Below, piece after piece: positions 8,502-18,239 of a DNA stretch of 64,000 nucleotides. Within the stretch, counting starts at the first letter, position 1, and each line of letters starts with the position of its first letter. Made by a program: the position numbers and the translations under genes. Location: NCBI RefSeq assembly GCF_003290185.1, contig NZ_QNFY01000008.1, positions 1 through 64,000 of the forward strand, read 5' to 3'. This DNA comes from Chryseobacterium lathyri. Its GTDB lineage: Bacteria > Bacteroidota > Bacteroidia > Flavobacteriales > Weeksellaceae. The notes below the pieces were generated by a model, which was not told the origin of the DNA, did not search any database, and saw only the letters and a list, made by a program, of their open reading frames with translations.

Positions 8502-11500
8502 TTAACTTTCATATAACCAGACACGCAGTAAGGACAATAACTGATCAATATCCACAGGTTTCGATATATAATCTGAGGCTCCGGCCTCGATACATTTTTC
8601 ACGGTCTCCAATCATAGATTTTGCTGTAATGGCAATAATAGGAAGTCTTGTAAGGGCCGGCATTTTTCTGATTTCTTTTATGGTTTCATAGCCATCCATT
8701 TCAGGCATCATCATATCCATTAAAATAACGTCTATATCTTTATGTTCTTTAATCTGCTGCAGGGCATGTTTTCCATCCATAGCCACAACTACCTCAACTT
8801 TATATTTTTCTAAAGCCTTGGTCAGAGAGAATATGTTACGGACATCATCATCGGTAATCAGTATTTTTTTACCGCTCAACACTTCAGTCAATGATCCTAG
8901 AACTTTGTTTCTTGCTGTTTCAACAGAGTTATTTTTTTCTTCCACCAAATGCAGGAACAAACCTACTTCATCTAAAATCCGTTCGTAAGAATGGGCGGTT
9001 TTTACGACAATGGAATCTGCATACTGCTTGATCTTAAGCTCTTCGGATTTGGACAGACTGTGCTCTGTAAAAATAATGATGGGCAGGTTTTCCAGTCCTT
9101 CATAACTTTTGATAGATTCAATGATCTGGTATTCATTCCCTTTTGAAGCTTCCAGGATGACGCAATCCACATGAGATGACGTCAGGGCTTTCACGCTGTC
9201 TTCCACATTATTTTCTACGGATAAGGAAATATTGAAATTACTCAGGAAGTAAGCCAGTGCACTGGCATGTTTAGCATTGTTTTCAACAATTAGGACCTTT
9301 TGAGGAGATTTCAGAAGAGCTTCTTCAATTTTCCTGAAAACATCGGTCATTTTATCGAGTGCCATCGGCTTATTAATGAAATCAATGGCCCCTTTCATCA
9401 GACTTTCTTTCTCAAGCTGCAATACGGACATCATATGTACCGGAATATGCCTGGTTGAAGCATTGGATTTAAGCTCATCCATCACCTGCCATCCATCTTT
9501 TACCGGTAGCTGAACATCCAGCAAAATAGCCTGTGGGTGGTACTGAACGGCTGCGGATAGTGCATAATCTCCTCTTACCACTACTACCCCCTTGTATTGG
9601 TTCATACGGGCATATTTGAGTAAAGCTTTTGCAAAATGAATATCGTCTTCAACAATTAAAATTACCTTATCCTGTGCAGTTATTGCATCCCGGTCATCGT
9701 CTATAGCTTCCGGAATCGGCAATACTTCTACCGGTAAGGCTGGCTGGGATTCTGTATCTTCTAAAATATTCTGAATCACTTCAACATCTTCACGGATGAT
9801 ATCCACCAAATGCACGTCGGTTTCAGGCTGAACTGTTTCAGCCACAGCTTTTACAGGAATAATCAGACTGAATTCGCTGCCTTCATTTACTTTACTTTTC
9901 AGGGTTAGCTCTCCTCCAAGCAGTCTGGCAATTTCACGGCTTATGGATAATCCCAATCCTGTCCCGCCAAATCTTCGGCGTGTAGAGCCGTCCGCCTGCT
10001 GAAATGCTTCAAAAATAATAGCCTGCTTTTCTTCCGGGATTCCTATTCCGGTATCTTTTACAGTGAAAACAATAAAGTTTTTATTTTTAGGATCTTTTGC
10101 GATGTTCAGCGTAATGCTTCCTTCTGATGTAAACTTCAAAGCATTTGACAAAAGGTTACGCAATACCTGGTCTACTCTAAGCCTGTCGGTCTCGATTGTA
10201 TTTTCGACATCATTCGTTATCTGAATATCAAATCCGAGTTTCTTTTCCTGAACAACGGGATTGAATAAGTTTTTCAGATCTTTCACCACATCATCAATCG
10301 CTACATCCTGATATTCCAGTGACATTTTGCCTGATTCTATTTTAGCCAGGTCAAGAATCTCGTCAATAAGGGTCAGAAGGCTGCTTCCGGAGCTCTGAAT
10401 AACTTTTGCAGATTCTACTTGATCTTCATTCAGGTTTTCATCAGGATTTTCGGCCATTAATCTTGAGAGGAGAAGAATTGAATTTAGCGGAGTCCTCAGT
10501 TCGTGGGACATATTGGCTAAAAATTCGGATTTATATTTGGTGCTTAAGGCAAGTTCTTCAACTTTTTTCTGGATTTCGCTGTTTCTTTCTGCAATCAGGT
10601 GATTTTTTTCTTCAAGCATTCTTGAACGTTCTTCCAGTTCGGCATTGGCCTGCATCAGTTCTTCCTGCTGTACTTTCAACTCTTCTTCAGACGCCTGAAG
10701 CTTTTGTGTCTGGGCTTCCAGTTCGGTATTCAGATTTTCCAGTTCGGCATGTTGCACCTGCAATTCTTCTGATTGAGCCTGGGTTTCTTCCAGGAGCTGC
10801 TGTTCTTTTTCGCGGCCTTTGGCAGCATTTAAAGCAATTCCGATATTGCGGCTGCTTTCAGCAAAATAATTAATTTTGTCTTCATCAAAATCTGATGTTG
10901 ATCCTAATTCCAGTATCCCGATACAGTGGCCGTCTGCATGAACCGGAAATAATAATATGCTGTTAATTTTTATTCTGCTGCTGGCAAAGCTTACGGCAAA
11001 ATCATCTTCCCGAAGGTTATTATAAACCTGCATTTTTTCATTGGCAAAAGCCTGGCCAACCATTCCTTCCCCCGGTTCGAAAGTTTTTTTCATTGTACTT
11101 TCCAGACCGAAAGCTGTACTAAGCTTAAGTATTCCCTCATCAAACAGATATAAAGCACCGTTGATGCATTTACTATATTCTACAAGCTGGTTTAAGGATA
11201 CATCAGAGACTTCCTTCACGGATTTATTGCCTACCAGAGATTCATTGAGCAAGGCTAATCCTTTCTGACGCCAGTCACTTTTATTGATCTGATCAAATGA
11301 CTTTTTCAGAGAATCGGTCATATGGTTCAGGGAATCTACCAGATCTCCAAGATCATCCTGCGAATGATCTACTGCTTTCTGGCTGTAATCTCCATTGGCC
11401 ACCCTGTTCGCTATCTGCTGAACAGCACTTACACGCCTGCTTATTTCCAGATCTTTTGATCTTAATTCTTTTTCTAATTTATCTCTCCGGATCAGATCTG

Positions 11501-12107
11501 CTCTCAGCTTAATATAAAAAAACAGGGTAACAATTACTGCTGATATTGCCGAAACAATAATAAACATAACAGTTGTACCGGATGAGCGGTTGAGATCTTT
11601 ATTTTTAATTTCAAGCTGGCTTTCTTCGTATTGTACAAAATCGCGGACGATCTGGCGGCATTTGTCCATATAGCTTTTGCTCAACAGGATCTGCTGCTGG
11701 GTCATTATAATACCATTTCGTCTGTTGTGGACAAACTGCTTTAAATTGTCAATATTATTGTTAACATTTTTTTCCAGGTCATTTAAACGCTGCTGCTGTT
11801 TTGGATCTGAGATATCTAAAGATTTTGCCCGTTCTATCGCTTTAGAAAATTCGCTTAAACTGCGGTTGTAAGGTTCCAGGAAATTTTCTCTTCCTGTAAG
11901 CTGATAACCTCTGTTTCCAGTTTCGGCATCCAGCAGGGCAACAAGAACGTCTTTTACAGCCGTTATGGATCTTCTGCTTTGGGAAAGGCTTTCACGATGA
12001 TCCATCTGTTTCTGAATGCTCAGATAAGATGCAACTGAACTCGCAATCAGGATCAGCAAAGATAACCCGACCCCAAACTGAAGATTTCTGATTATTTTTT
12101 TAGGCAT
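8502..12107 (-). CDS. Hybrid histidine kinase: CHASE3-HAMP-GAF-HisKA-HATPase-three receivers
   Basis: This 1201-residue membrane protein has a first membrane segment near 8-28, a periplasmic CHASE3 domain (about 30-170, with DAETGNRGYQLTG), a second membrane segment (about 178-200), HAMP, a GAF domain (about 285-430), and a long glutamine/glutamate-rich coiled coil (about 435-520). HisKA follows with H535 (SHELRTP), then HATPase (N box near 650, DTGIGIP near 686, GGTGLGLS near 718). Three receivers follow. The first has D864. The second has Glu at the acceptor position (E986, VILEASKG) and lacks the usual acidic pocket, so it cannot be phosphorylated normally. The third has D1131. It is the core sensor of the operon; the ligand is unknown. 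Confidence 0.92.
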   Translation of the reverse strand: MPKKIIRNLQFGVGLSLLILIASSVASYLSIQKQMDHRESLSQSRRSITAVKDVLVALLDAETGNRGYQLTGRENFLEPYNRSLSEFSKAIERAKSLDISDPKQQQRLNDLEKNVNNNIDNLKQFVHNRRNGIIMTQQQILLSKSYMDKCRQIVRDFVQYEESQLEIKNKDLNRSSGTTVMFIIVSAISAVIVTLFFYIKLRADLIRRDKLEKELRSKDLEISRRVSAVQQIANRVANGDYSQKAVDHSQDDLGDLVDSLNHMTDSLKKSFDQINKSDWRQKGLALLNESLVGNKSVKEVSDVSLNQLVEYSKCINGALYLFDEGILKLSTAFGLESTMKKTFEPGEGMVGQAFANEKMQVYNNLREDDFAVSFASSRIKINSILLFPVHADGHCIGILELGSTSDFDEDKINYFAESSRNIGIALNAAKGREKEQQLLEETQAQSEELQVQHAELENLNTELEAQTQKLQASEEELKVQQEELMQANAELEERSRMLEEKNHLIAERNSEIQKKVEELALSTKYKSEFLANMSHELRTPLNSILLLSRLMAENPDENLNEDQVESAKVIQSSGSSLLTLIDEILDLAKIESGKMSLEYQDVAIDDVVKDLKNLFNPVVQEKKLGFDIQITNDVENTIETDRLRVDQVLRNLLSNALKFTSEGSITLNIAKDPKNKNFIVFTVKDTGIGIPEEKQAIIFEAFQQADGSTRRRFGGTGLGLSISREIARLLGGELTLKSKVNEGSEFSLIIPVKAVAETVQPETDVHLVDIIREDVEVIQNILEDTESQPALPVEVLPIPEAIDDDRDAITAQDKVILIVEDDIHFAKALLKYARMNQYKGVVVVRGDYALSAAVQYHPQAILLDVQLPVKDGWQVMDELKSNASTRHIPVHMMSVLQLEKESLMKGAIDFINKPMALDKMTDVFRKIEEALLKSPQKVLIVENNAKHASALAYFLSNFNISLSVENNVEDSVKALTSSHVDCVILEASKGNEYQIIESIKSYEGLENLPIIIFTEHSLSKSEELKIKQYADSIVVKTAHSYERILDEVGLFLHLVEEKNNSVETARNKVLGSLTEVLSGKKILITDDDVRNIFSLTKALEKYKVEVVVAMDGKHALQQIKEHKDIDVILMDMMMPEMDGYETIKEIRKMPALTRLPIIAITAKSMIGDREKCIEAGASDYISKPVDIDQLLSLLRVWLYES

Positions 12108-12114
12108 GAGAAAT

Positions 12115-13590
12115 TTAGTTTAAAGGTAAAGTGAAATAGAAAGTAGAACCTTCTTCTACTTTACTGGATACTCCTATGGTTCCGTGGTGCTGTTTGATGA
12201 TTTCTGAACAGATGAACAATCCGATACCCATTCCCTGAAACTGCAGTGAGGATTCTTCTACACGGTAAAATTTGCGGAATACGGCGTCCTGTTTAAAGTC
12301 CGGAATTCCTATTCCGAAATCTGTGACACTTACTTTTACTTCCTGCTTTTCTTGGTCTACAAACGTAGTGACTATAATCTGGTTATTCTGAGGAGAATAT
12401 TTGATGGCGTTGGTAAGGAAGTTAATGAGAACCTGTTCTATGCGTACTTCATCTAAAGGAATCAGTATATCCGGATTTATACCATGCCGTTTTATCTTGA
12501 CTTTATTTTCGTCATGGGTCTGGATAATGGTTTCAACCGCATTGCTTATAATGTTTTCAAGGCTGGTTGGCTTTTTGTTGATTTTAAGCTTTCCGTTTTC
12601 TATTTTGGAAACGTCCAGCAGATCAGTAATCAGGTTATTCAGTTTTTCGATCTGGTCCTGTACCTTGTTCATAAAGCCTGCTTCAGCACTTTGCTTATCT
12701 AGTTTTAATTTACGGTCCAAAAGCTGAACATAAGCTTTTATACTGGTCAAAGGTGTTTTCAGCTCATGACTGGCAATACTCAGGAATTCATCTTTTTCTT
12801 TTTCTACTTTTTTCTGATCATCAATATCGGTAAAGGTTCCTACCCAGTTTTTTATTACATTTCCGTCATTCACCGGGGTTATTCGCAGGAGATGATATCT
12901 GTATTCTCCGGAATCCACTTTCTTTATCCTGGCCTCGAGCTCGAGTGCCTGGCTCTTTTTGCGGCAGCGGTTAAATTCTTCTCTGATATTAAGGTCATCG
13001 GGATGCACTTCGGGAAAATCCACATCTGTATCCGAGTATTGATACCACTTGCAGTTGACAAATTCTATATTCCCATCTTCATTGAGTGTAAATGCAATCT
13101 GCGGAAGTGACTCAAGCATAAGCTGAAAGTGATCGATCTGGGATTTCATGGTTACCTGTGATTCGCGTCTTCCTTTAACTTCCAGTTCCAGACTCTGCTG
13201 TGTCTTTTTCATGGCAAGATTCTGCTCCTGAAGACTGTAAAAAGTTTTCACTTTAAGCAACAGAATTTCAGGGTCTACCGGTTTGGTGACGTAGTCTTTT
13301 CCTCCTGAGGCATATCCGCGGGTTATAAACTTCTTTTCGGTATTGACTGCGGATAAAAATATAATGGGAACTTCTTTTGTTTTGCTATAATCAGCTAATG
13401 TTTCTGCGACTTCAAATCCATCCATGCCCGGCATCTGCACATCCAAAATAATCAATGCATAATTATTTTTTATGGCCTTTCCTAATGCTTCTTCTCCGGA
13501 ACTGGCTGTATCTACCTGAAAATCTTTAGATTCCAGCAGTTTTTTCAATGAATAAAGATTGCTTTGGTTATCATCAACAATTAAGATCAT
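12115..13590 (-). CDS. Receiver-PAS-histidine kinase, soluble
   Basis: This 491-residue cytoplasmic protein has an N-terminal receiver (1-120; D6, D7 and acceptor D50 in ILDVQMPGMDG), a linker helix, a PAS domain with PAC-like tail (about 150-265), HisKA with H275 (SHELKTPLTS) and a HATPase domain (about 375-490; DFGIGIP and GMGIGLFI). Having the receiver before the kinase suggests its activity is controlled by phosphorylation from another kinase, plausibly the CHASE3 hybrid kinase that starts seven bases downstream. It is the first gene of the operon. Confidence 0.9.
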   Translation of the reverse strand: MILIVDDNQSNLYSLKKLLESKDFQVDTASSGEEALGKAIKNNYALIILDVQMPGMDGFEVAETLADYSKTKEVPIIFLSAVNTEKKFITRGYASGGKDYVTKPVDPEILLLKVKTFYSLQEQNLAMKKTQQSLELEVKGRRESQVTMKSQIDHFQLMLESLPQIAFTLNEDGNIEFVNCKWYQYSDTDVDFPEVHPDDLNIREEFNRCRKKSQALELEARIKKVDSGEYRYHLLRITPVNDGNVIKNWVGTFTDIDDQKKVEKEKDEFLSIASHELKTPLTSIKAYVQLLDRKLKLDKQSAEAGFMNKVQDQIEKLNNLITDLLDVSKIENGKLKINKKPTSLENIISNAVETIIQTHDENKVKIKRHGINPDILIPLDEVRIEQVLINFLTNAIKYSPQNNQIIVTTFVDQEKQEVKVSVTDFGIGIPDFKQDAVFRKFYRVEESSLQFQGMGIGLFICSEIIKQHHGTIGVSSKVEEGSTFYFTLPLN

Positions 13591-13634
13591 AAAATGAATC
13601 AGTACTTGGGGTTTATTTTATATTTAAGTCCCGC

Positions 13635-13642
13635 CAAAAATA
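13635..13642 (-). promoter_or_regulatory. Bacteroidota -7 element of the signalling operon
   Basis: Minus-strand TATTTTTG (TAnnTTTG) lies 45 bases upstream of the first kinase start. The -33 side is T-rich without a clear TTG at 19 bases. It is the best promoter candidate for the whole 6.3-13.6 kb operon. Confidence 0.5.
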
Positions 13643-13773
13643 CTCACAAAATTTCGAAAAACATTGATTTTTTTATTCATTTTACGTCTACATACCACAC
13701 GTATATACTTATAAATCAATTTTTAAAAAAAATAATATGAAAATTTTATTATATTCAAAAAAAAGCTTTAAAT

Positions 13774-13966
13774 CTAATACTTAAATGATACCGGACAAGT
13801 GAACATATACGGCGAATTCCAGGTGATCCGATGTTTATTGACAGATTTGACCTTCATAAGGCCAAGAGCACTGACGATATAATTTTTTAAACTATCGGTC
13901 TGTGCATTGGCATTGATATGAAATAAGGATAAGAAGGCCTGTGATCAGAAAGTAAAATCGTTTCAT
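13774..13966 (-). pseudogene. Small secreted-protein gene broken by a frameshift
   Basis: On the minus strand an ATG at 13964-13966 opens a typical signal peptide, MKRFYFLITGLLILI. The frame then runs into a stop after 25 codons. Skipping one base, around the TTT at codon 15, opens the next frame, HINANAQTDSLKN, which completes a signal-peptidase site (ANAQ) and continues about 49 codons to a TAG at 13774-13776. The total is 193 bases (3x64+1), consistent with a single-base insertion. It is either a decayed gene or a sequencing error in a short T run. No homologue is recognised. Confidence 0.6.
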
Positions 13967-14130
13967 TGTATAGAATCAATTGAAGTATGGCAAAAATAAT
14001 CCTTTTCACAAATGATCATACAACAAATGAAATACGACCTAAAATTGTTATCATCTGTTTGTCCGGTTACTTTAGGAATAATTAAAATAAATGATCTCCC
14101 AAAACCACTCTCATTTCCTGCACAGATTTT

Positions 14131-15078
14131 TTAAAACCTCACCACCACTTTCCCAACCGTCCGCCCGGTTTCAATTTGCTGATGTGCCTTAGCCATTTCT
14201 TCAAATTCAAATACATGGGAGACATAAGGTTTCAATATACCTGCTCCCAGTAAGGACGCAATCTGCTTCATATCGATCCCATCGGAATAGACAGACATAA
14301 AATAACAGGCATGTAGTTTTTTTTCACGGGCTCTCAATTCGTCATCTTCCGTATGTCCTGACGGTAATGTGACAATGGTTCCAAATGGTTTTAATACCTG
14401 TACTGATTTTTGAAAGTTTTTGCCTCCAATGGATTCAAGAACAAAGTCTAAATCCCTGAGTACTTTTTCAAAAGAAGTTGCATGGTAGTCGATATGCTCA
14501 TCAGCCCCTTGTTTTAATACGAAATCACGATTGGACAATGAAGATGTACCAATGACATAGGCGCCCCTGTATTTTGCTATTTGTACAGCAAAATGTCCCA
14601 CACCACCCGAAGCAGCATGGATAAGCACTTTATCTGTTGATCTCAACTTACCGTAGCTGTTAAATGCCTGCCATGCCGTTAAAGCCGCCATGGTACTTGC
14701 GGCAGCTTCTATGTGAGTGATATTCTTCGGTTTTAAAGTGAAATGTTCGGCCGGAGCTGCAACATATTCTGCATACCCTTTACCGTGTCCCACGAAATTG
14801 ACCATCCCAAACACTTCATCATCAATGTGAAATTGCGTGACCTCACTTCCGACTTCCACCACTTCTCCAGAAATGTCCCAACCTAAAATCAATGGATTAT
14901 ATTGTGCGAGTTCTTTTGCCAGCGGAGCCTGTCGGCTTCTTACTTTGATGTCTACCGGATTAATGCTTACAGCTTTCACCTTAATCAGTACTTCATTTGT
15001 TTTTATTTCAGGTTTTTCTATGTTTTTATAAATAAGGCATTCAGTTCCTCCAAATTTCTCCAACACGATTGCTTTCAT
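14131..15078 (-). CDS. Zinc-independent MDR-family NAD(P)H:quinone/alkenal oxidoreductase
   Basis: This 315-residue medium-chain dehydrogenase has an N-terminal GroES-like fold (SINPVDIKVR near 38-47) and a Rossmann nucleotide site, HAASGGVGHFAVQIAK (about 154-169). The Cys/His ligands of zinc alcohol dehydrogenases are absent, and length and motifs fit quinone oxidoreductase or enoyl reductase types that reduce reactive carbonyls or quinones in the cytoplasm. It is transcribed divergently from an AraC-type regulator 92 bases away, which probably controls it. Confidence 0.85.
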   Translation of the reverse strand: MKAIVLEKFGGTECLIYKNIEKPEIKTNEVLIKVKAVSINPVDIKVRSRQAPLAKELAQYNPLILGWDISGEVVEVGSEVTQFHIDDEVFGMVNFVGHGKGYAEYVAAPAEHFTLKPKNITHIEAAASTMAALTAWQAFNSYGKLRSTDKVLIHAASGGVGHFAVQIAKYRGAYVIGTSSLSNRDFVLKQGADEHIDYHATSFEKVLRDLDFVLESIGGKNFQKSVQVLKPFGTIVTLPSGHTEDDELRAREKKLHACYFMSVYSDGIDMKQIASLLGAGILKPYVSHVFEFEEMAKAHQQIETGRTVGKVVVRF

Positions 15079-15104
15079 AGTACTTCTTTACTGTATTAAT
15101 TTTA

Positions 15105-15112
15105 CAAAAATA
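15105..15112 (-). promoter_or_regulatory. Promoter -7 element for the MDR oxidoreductase
   Basis: Minus-strand TATTTTTG (TAnnTTTG) lies 27 bases upstream of the oxidoreductase start, inside the 92-base divergent intergenic region. The -33 region is T-rich only. Confidence 0.45.
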
Positions 15113-15170
15113 GACTGGAAAACAGAGTAAAAAAAGGTACATTTAAAGCTTATTTAGGTATCTTTACGAT

Positions 15171-16013
15171 ATGGCAAAAGAAAACATCCATCAGCCACTT
15201 GAAGTATTCTACGAAAAAGTGAATGATTGTCCTCTACGTGACAGGCAGTTCAATTTTTTCGAATTTGTATACGTCATTTCGGGCACGGGAAATCACACTG
15301 TGAATGGAAATAAGTTTTGGTATTCTGCAGGAGATCTATTTCTCATAACGCCCAATGACTGTCATGCATTTGATCTTGAACATACCTGCGAATTTATGGT
15401 GATCCGTTTTGGAGAAAGCTATATCCGGGAATATCAATGGAAAAGTATAGACCATATAGAATGTCTTTTATACTATGCATCCCATATACCAGGCTCGGTA
15501 CTTGTTAATAATGATGACAGAAAAATGGTTGATTTAGTGATACAAAACCTACAGCAAGCTATTAAAAATCAATCTATTTACAATGAAGACCTCATCCGAC
15601 ATTTCGTGAATGCTGTTATCGTAATCGCTGCAAGGAACATGGCTATGATTCAGCCAAGGTTGATCACACTCAATGCTGGCAGCCGTATTTTGCAAATTCT
15701 GGATTACATTCAGAAACATATAAGCCGTCCTGAATTATTAAAGATTAGCATAATTTCTGAAAAATTCGGGTTATCCCCTACCTATCTTGGCAGCTATTTT
15801 CGTAAGCAATGCAATGAATCTATACAGCAGTATATCTCTTCTTACCGCATCCGGCTGATAGAGCACAGATTACGTTTCAGTGATAAAAGAGTTCATGAAA
15901 TAGCCGATGAATTTGGGTTTGCTGATGAAAGCCATATCAATAAGTTTTTCAAACGACATAAGGGATTGAGTCTTAAAGCATACCGAGTGGGAATTAAATC
16001 ATTAAAAGACTAA
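15171..16013 (+). CDS. AraC-family transcriptional regulator
   Basis: This 280-residue protein has a cupin-type sensing domain at the N-terminus (about 20-110; the FVYVISGTGNHTVNG and FLITPNDCHAF strands resemble AraC_binding). Two helix-turn-helix motifs fill about 180-275, the second with ADEFGFADESHINKFFKRHKG, the AraC signature. It is divergent from the MDR oxidoreductase gene, the usual arrangement for a regulator and its target. The inducer is unknown. Confidence 0.88.
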   Translation: MAKENIHQPLEVFYEKVNDCPLRDRQFNFFEFVYVISGTGNHTVNGNKFWYSAGDLFLITPNDCHAFDLEHTCEFMVIRFGESYIREYQWKSIDHIECLLYYASHIPGSVLVNNDDRKMVDLVIQNLQQAIKNQSIYNEDLIRHFVNAVIVIAARNMAMIQPRLITLNAGSRILQILDYIQKHISRPELLKISIISEKFGLSPTYLGSYFRKQCNESIQQYISSYRIRLIEHRLRFSDKRVHEIADEFGFADESHINKFFKRHKGLSLKAYRVGIKSLKD

Positions 16014-16068
16014 AATACATTTTAAATGATCACTCTGGAAGTCCGTTTTAAACACAATTATGTCTTAA

Positions 16069-16833
16069 TCAGCTTTTCAGCCAGTTTAAGCATTCCGTAA
16101 TCTGTCTTTTACTGATAAATACATCTGAATTGATTTCAGGAGCCGGAGAAAGTTTTAATTCTACTTTTTGACTGGAATGCTTGATAATCTCAACAATAGC
16201 ATTTTTATTGATGATAAATTTGCGGTTGATCTTAAAAAACAGATCCGGATTCAGCTTATGGATGATATCTTTAATGGTATCATCATAAATATAGGTCCGG
16301 TTGTCCATCGTGGTAAGAAAAAGGTATTTTCCCGAAGCAAAAAAGTAAGCGGTATTATGCTCATCTATTGATTTCAGCTTGTTTCCTTCCCGTACCATGA
16401 AATGATTCATCTTTCCAGGATTTTCGGCCTGACGTAATGTCGAAATAGATTGTAAGACAGGTTCGGGATCAAAATTGGACCGTATGGAAATGAATTTCTG
16501 TAATGCTTTATGCAAATCCTCTTCTTCAAAAGGTTTCAGAAGATAATCTATGGTAAAATGCCTAAAAACACGTATTGCATATTCATCAAATGCAGTGATA
16601 AAAATAATGGGTGTAAAGAGTTCCACCTGGTCGAAAATCTCCAGACTCATACCGTCCCCCAGGTGAATATCCATAAAGATAAGGTCAGCAGAATGGTTTT
16701 CGAAGAAGTCTATGGCCTGTCTTTTTGAACGGAGAATCACGGTTTCTGTGACAGGGACTATGGTCTGCTTATCCAGCAGATCCCTGAGATAATTAACAGC
16801 CAGCAGTTCGTCTTCTATAATGGCGATTTTCAT
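16069..16833 (-). CDS. LytTR-family response regulator
   Basis: This 254-residue protein has a receiver (1-120; E7/D8, acceptor D55 in LIFMDIHLGDG, Thr in ITAFDE, Lys in LLKPFEEEDL) and a LytTR DNA-binding domain (about 145-252, with FFKINRKFIINKNAI). It is the expected partner of the LytS-like kinase at 24271-25857. The two bracket the protease-SusC-SusD genes, all on the minus strand. A terminator separates it from susD, so it is expressed either by read-through or from a promoter that I could not identify. Confidence 0.9.
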   Translation of the reverse strand: MKIAIIEDELLAVNYLRDLLDKQTIVPVTETVILRSKRQAIDFFENHSADLIFMDIHLGDGMSLEIFDQVELFTPIIFITAFDEYAIRVFRHFTIDYLLKPFEEEDLHKALQKFISIRSNFDPEPVLQSISTLRQAENPGKMNHFMVREGNKLKSIDEHNTAYFFASGKYLFLTTMDNRTYIYDDTIKDIIHKLNPDLFFKINRKFIINKNAIVEIIKHSSQKVELKLSPAPEINSDVFISKRQITECLNWLKS

Positions 16834-16853
16834 AACCTCACAAAAGTACGAAA

Positions 16854-16885
16854 AAACCGCTTAAACTATTACGTTCAAGCGGTTT
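16854..16885 (-). terminator. Terminator after the SusD gene
   Basis: AAACCGCTT (16854-16862) pairs with AAGCGGTTT (16877-16885); the loop is 14 bases. On the minus strand the stem is followed by TTTTTT, as in an intrinsic terminator. It lies between the SusD gene stop (16909) and the LytTR start (16833). Confidence 0.75.
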
Positions 16886-16908
16886 CAGAGGATGTTAATA
16901 TAAATGTT

Positions 16909-18228
16909 TTATAAATTCGGATTATTCTTCTTGGCACTCATAGGATATTCTATGGTATATCTCGGGTCATTCTGCTGAAGAATATATTCTACACCGTTGA
17001 CGATATGAATAATTTTTTTCTGGTCTGCTCTTCTCAGATCAAACCATCTGTGGCCTTCGAGAGCAAACTCCCTGAATCTTTCGTCCAGAAGATAGCTCAT
17101 GAGCTGTGAAGCATTCATTGGACTGATCTCGTTCTGAACTGCGGTATATCCTGCAGGAGTATATCTGTTGGCTAAAACTTTCAGCAATGCTTCTTTGGCT
17201 TCATCAAGCCTGTTGAGCTTTAATAATGCTTCAGATTTTATAAAGTATAATTCAGCTGTTCTGAAAGAGACCCTGAAATTATTACTGCCTCCTTTAATCA
17301 CTTTATACTTATTGTTATTTTTTTCAAAATAGATTCCAAATCTTTTGTCTGTAGCGGAATTATATTTTGAAATCAATTCCGGAGAGGCGAAAATTACATT
17401 TTGAACATTGGTATTCAATGGGTTATCCAATGCCAGAATAGATTCCACGGACGTATACAGGTTGGGTGCAGTATTGCTGGTATTTAAATTACTTAATTCT
17501 CCTTTTACAGCCAATACCGTCTGTGCATTATACAGTGCTTTATTCCAGTCTCCCTGATAAAGAGCAAGTCTTGCATTAAAAGCAATCAGAGCATTTTTAG
17601 AAAATTTATAGTTAGCACCGGCAGCCTGCTGCTGTTCCACCATAAGCCCCTCCGCTTTTTCCATATCTTCATGAATCTGATTGTAGACTTCCTGTACGGT
17701 AGAAGGTTTTAGTACTGCTTCCATGTCAGCTTTTAAACTGATAGGAACTCCCCTGTCCGCGGAAGCCGTAGCAGCATTATAAGGTTTTGCATACAAATTA
17801 ACCAAATCAAAATAGGAATACGCACGCAATGCATAAGCTTCTGCCAGAATCTGATTTTTTTCAGGAGAATCTTTCATGGTCTTGCTGCCTTCGTTGATCG
17901 CCTGGTTCAGGTAGAAGATTACCGTATAAAAATCTGCCCACTGAAATTCTTTTGTTTCAGCATCATAATTGCTGTCCTTCCACATAGCCAGTTCACGATA
18001 GTAAGGGAAATCACTGGTATTTTCATCTATTACCATCTCATCTGTACGAAGTGCAGAAAGGGATTTATGAATAGGATATTTGGAATAGGCGGACGTCAGT
18101 ATTTTTCTGTAATCTTCAACGCTAACCGGAATCACTTTCCCTTCAGGCTGTATATCCAGAAAGCGGTCACAGCCGATACTTGTAAAGCTGATGACTGCCA
18201 GAGCAATGAATGTAGTTATTTTTCTCAT
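16909..18228 (-). CDS. RagB/SusD-family outer-membrane lipoprotein
   Basis: This 439-residue protein has a lipoprotein signal with SIGC at 17-20. The N-terminal FLDIQPEGKVIPVSVEDYRKILTSAY pattern, internal TPR-like helices and the C-terminal EFALEGHRWFDLRRA motif are typical of SusD/RagB surface lipoproteins. SusD forms a lid over its SusC partner and captures nutrients. It follows susC by 11 bases. The upstream metalloprotease suggests peptides rather than glycans as ligand, as for RagAB of Porphyromonas; this is inference from context. Confidence 0.92.
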   Translation of the reverse strand: MRKITTFIALAVISFTSIGCDRFLDIQPEGKVIPVSVEDYRKILTSAYSKYPIHKSLSALRTDEMVIDENTSDFPYYRELAMWKDSNYDAETKEFQWADFYTVIFYLNQAINEGSKTMKDSPEKNQILAEAYALRAYSYFDLVNLYAKPYNAATASADRGVPISLKADMEAVLKPSTVQEVYNQIHEDMEKAEGLMVEQQQAAGANYKFSKNALIAFNARLALYQGDWNKALYNAQTVLAVKGELSNLNTSNTAPNLYTSVESILALDNPLNTNVQNVIFASPELISKYNSATDKRFGIYFEKNNNKYKVIKGGSNNFRVSFRTAELYFIKSEALLKLNRLDEAKEALLKVLANRYTPAGYTAVQNEISPMNASQLMSYLLDERFREFALEGHRWFDLRRADQKKIIHIVNGVEYILQQNDPRYTIEYPMSAKKNNPNL

Positions 18229-18239
18229 TTTTTCAAGTT

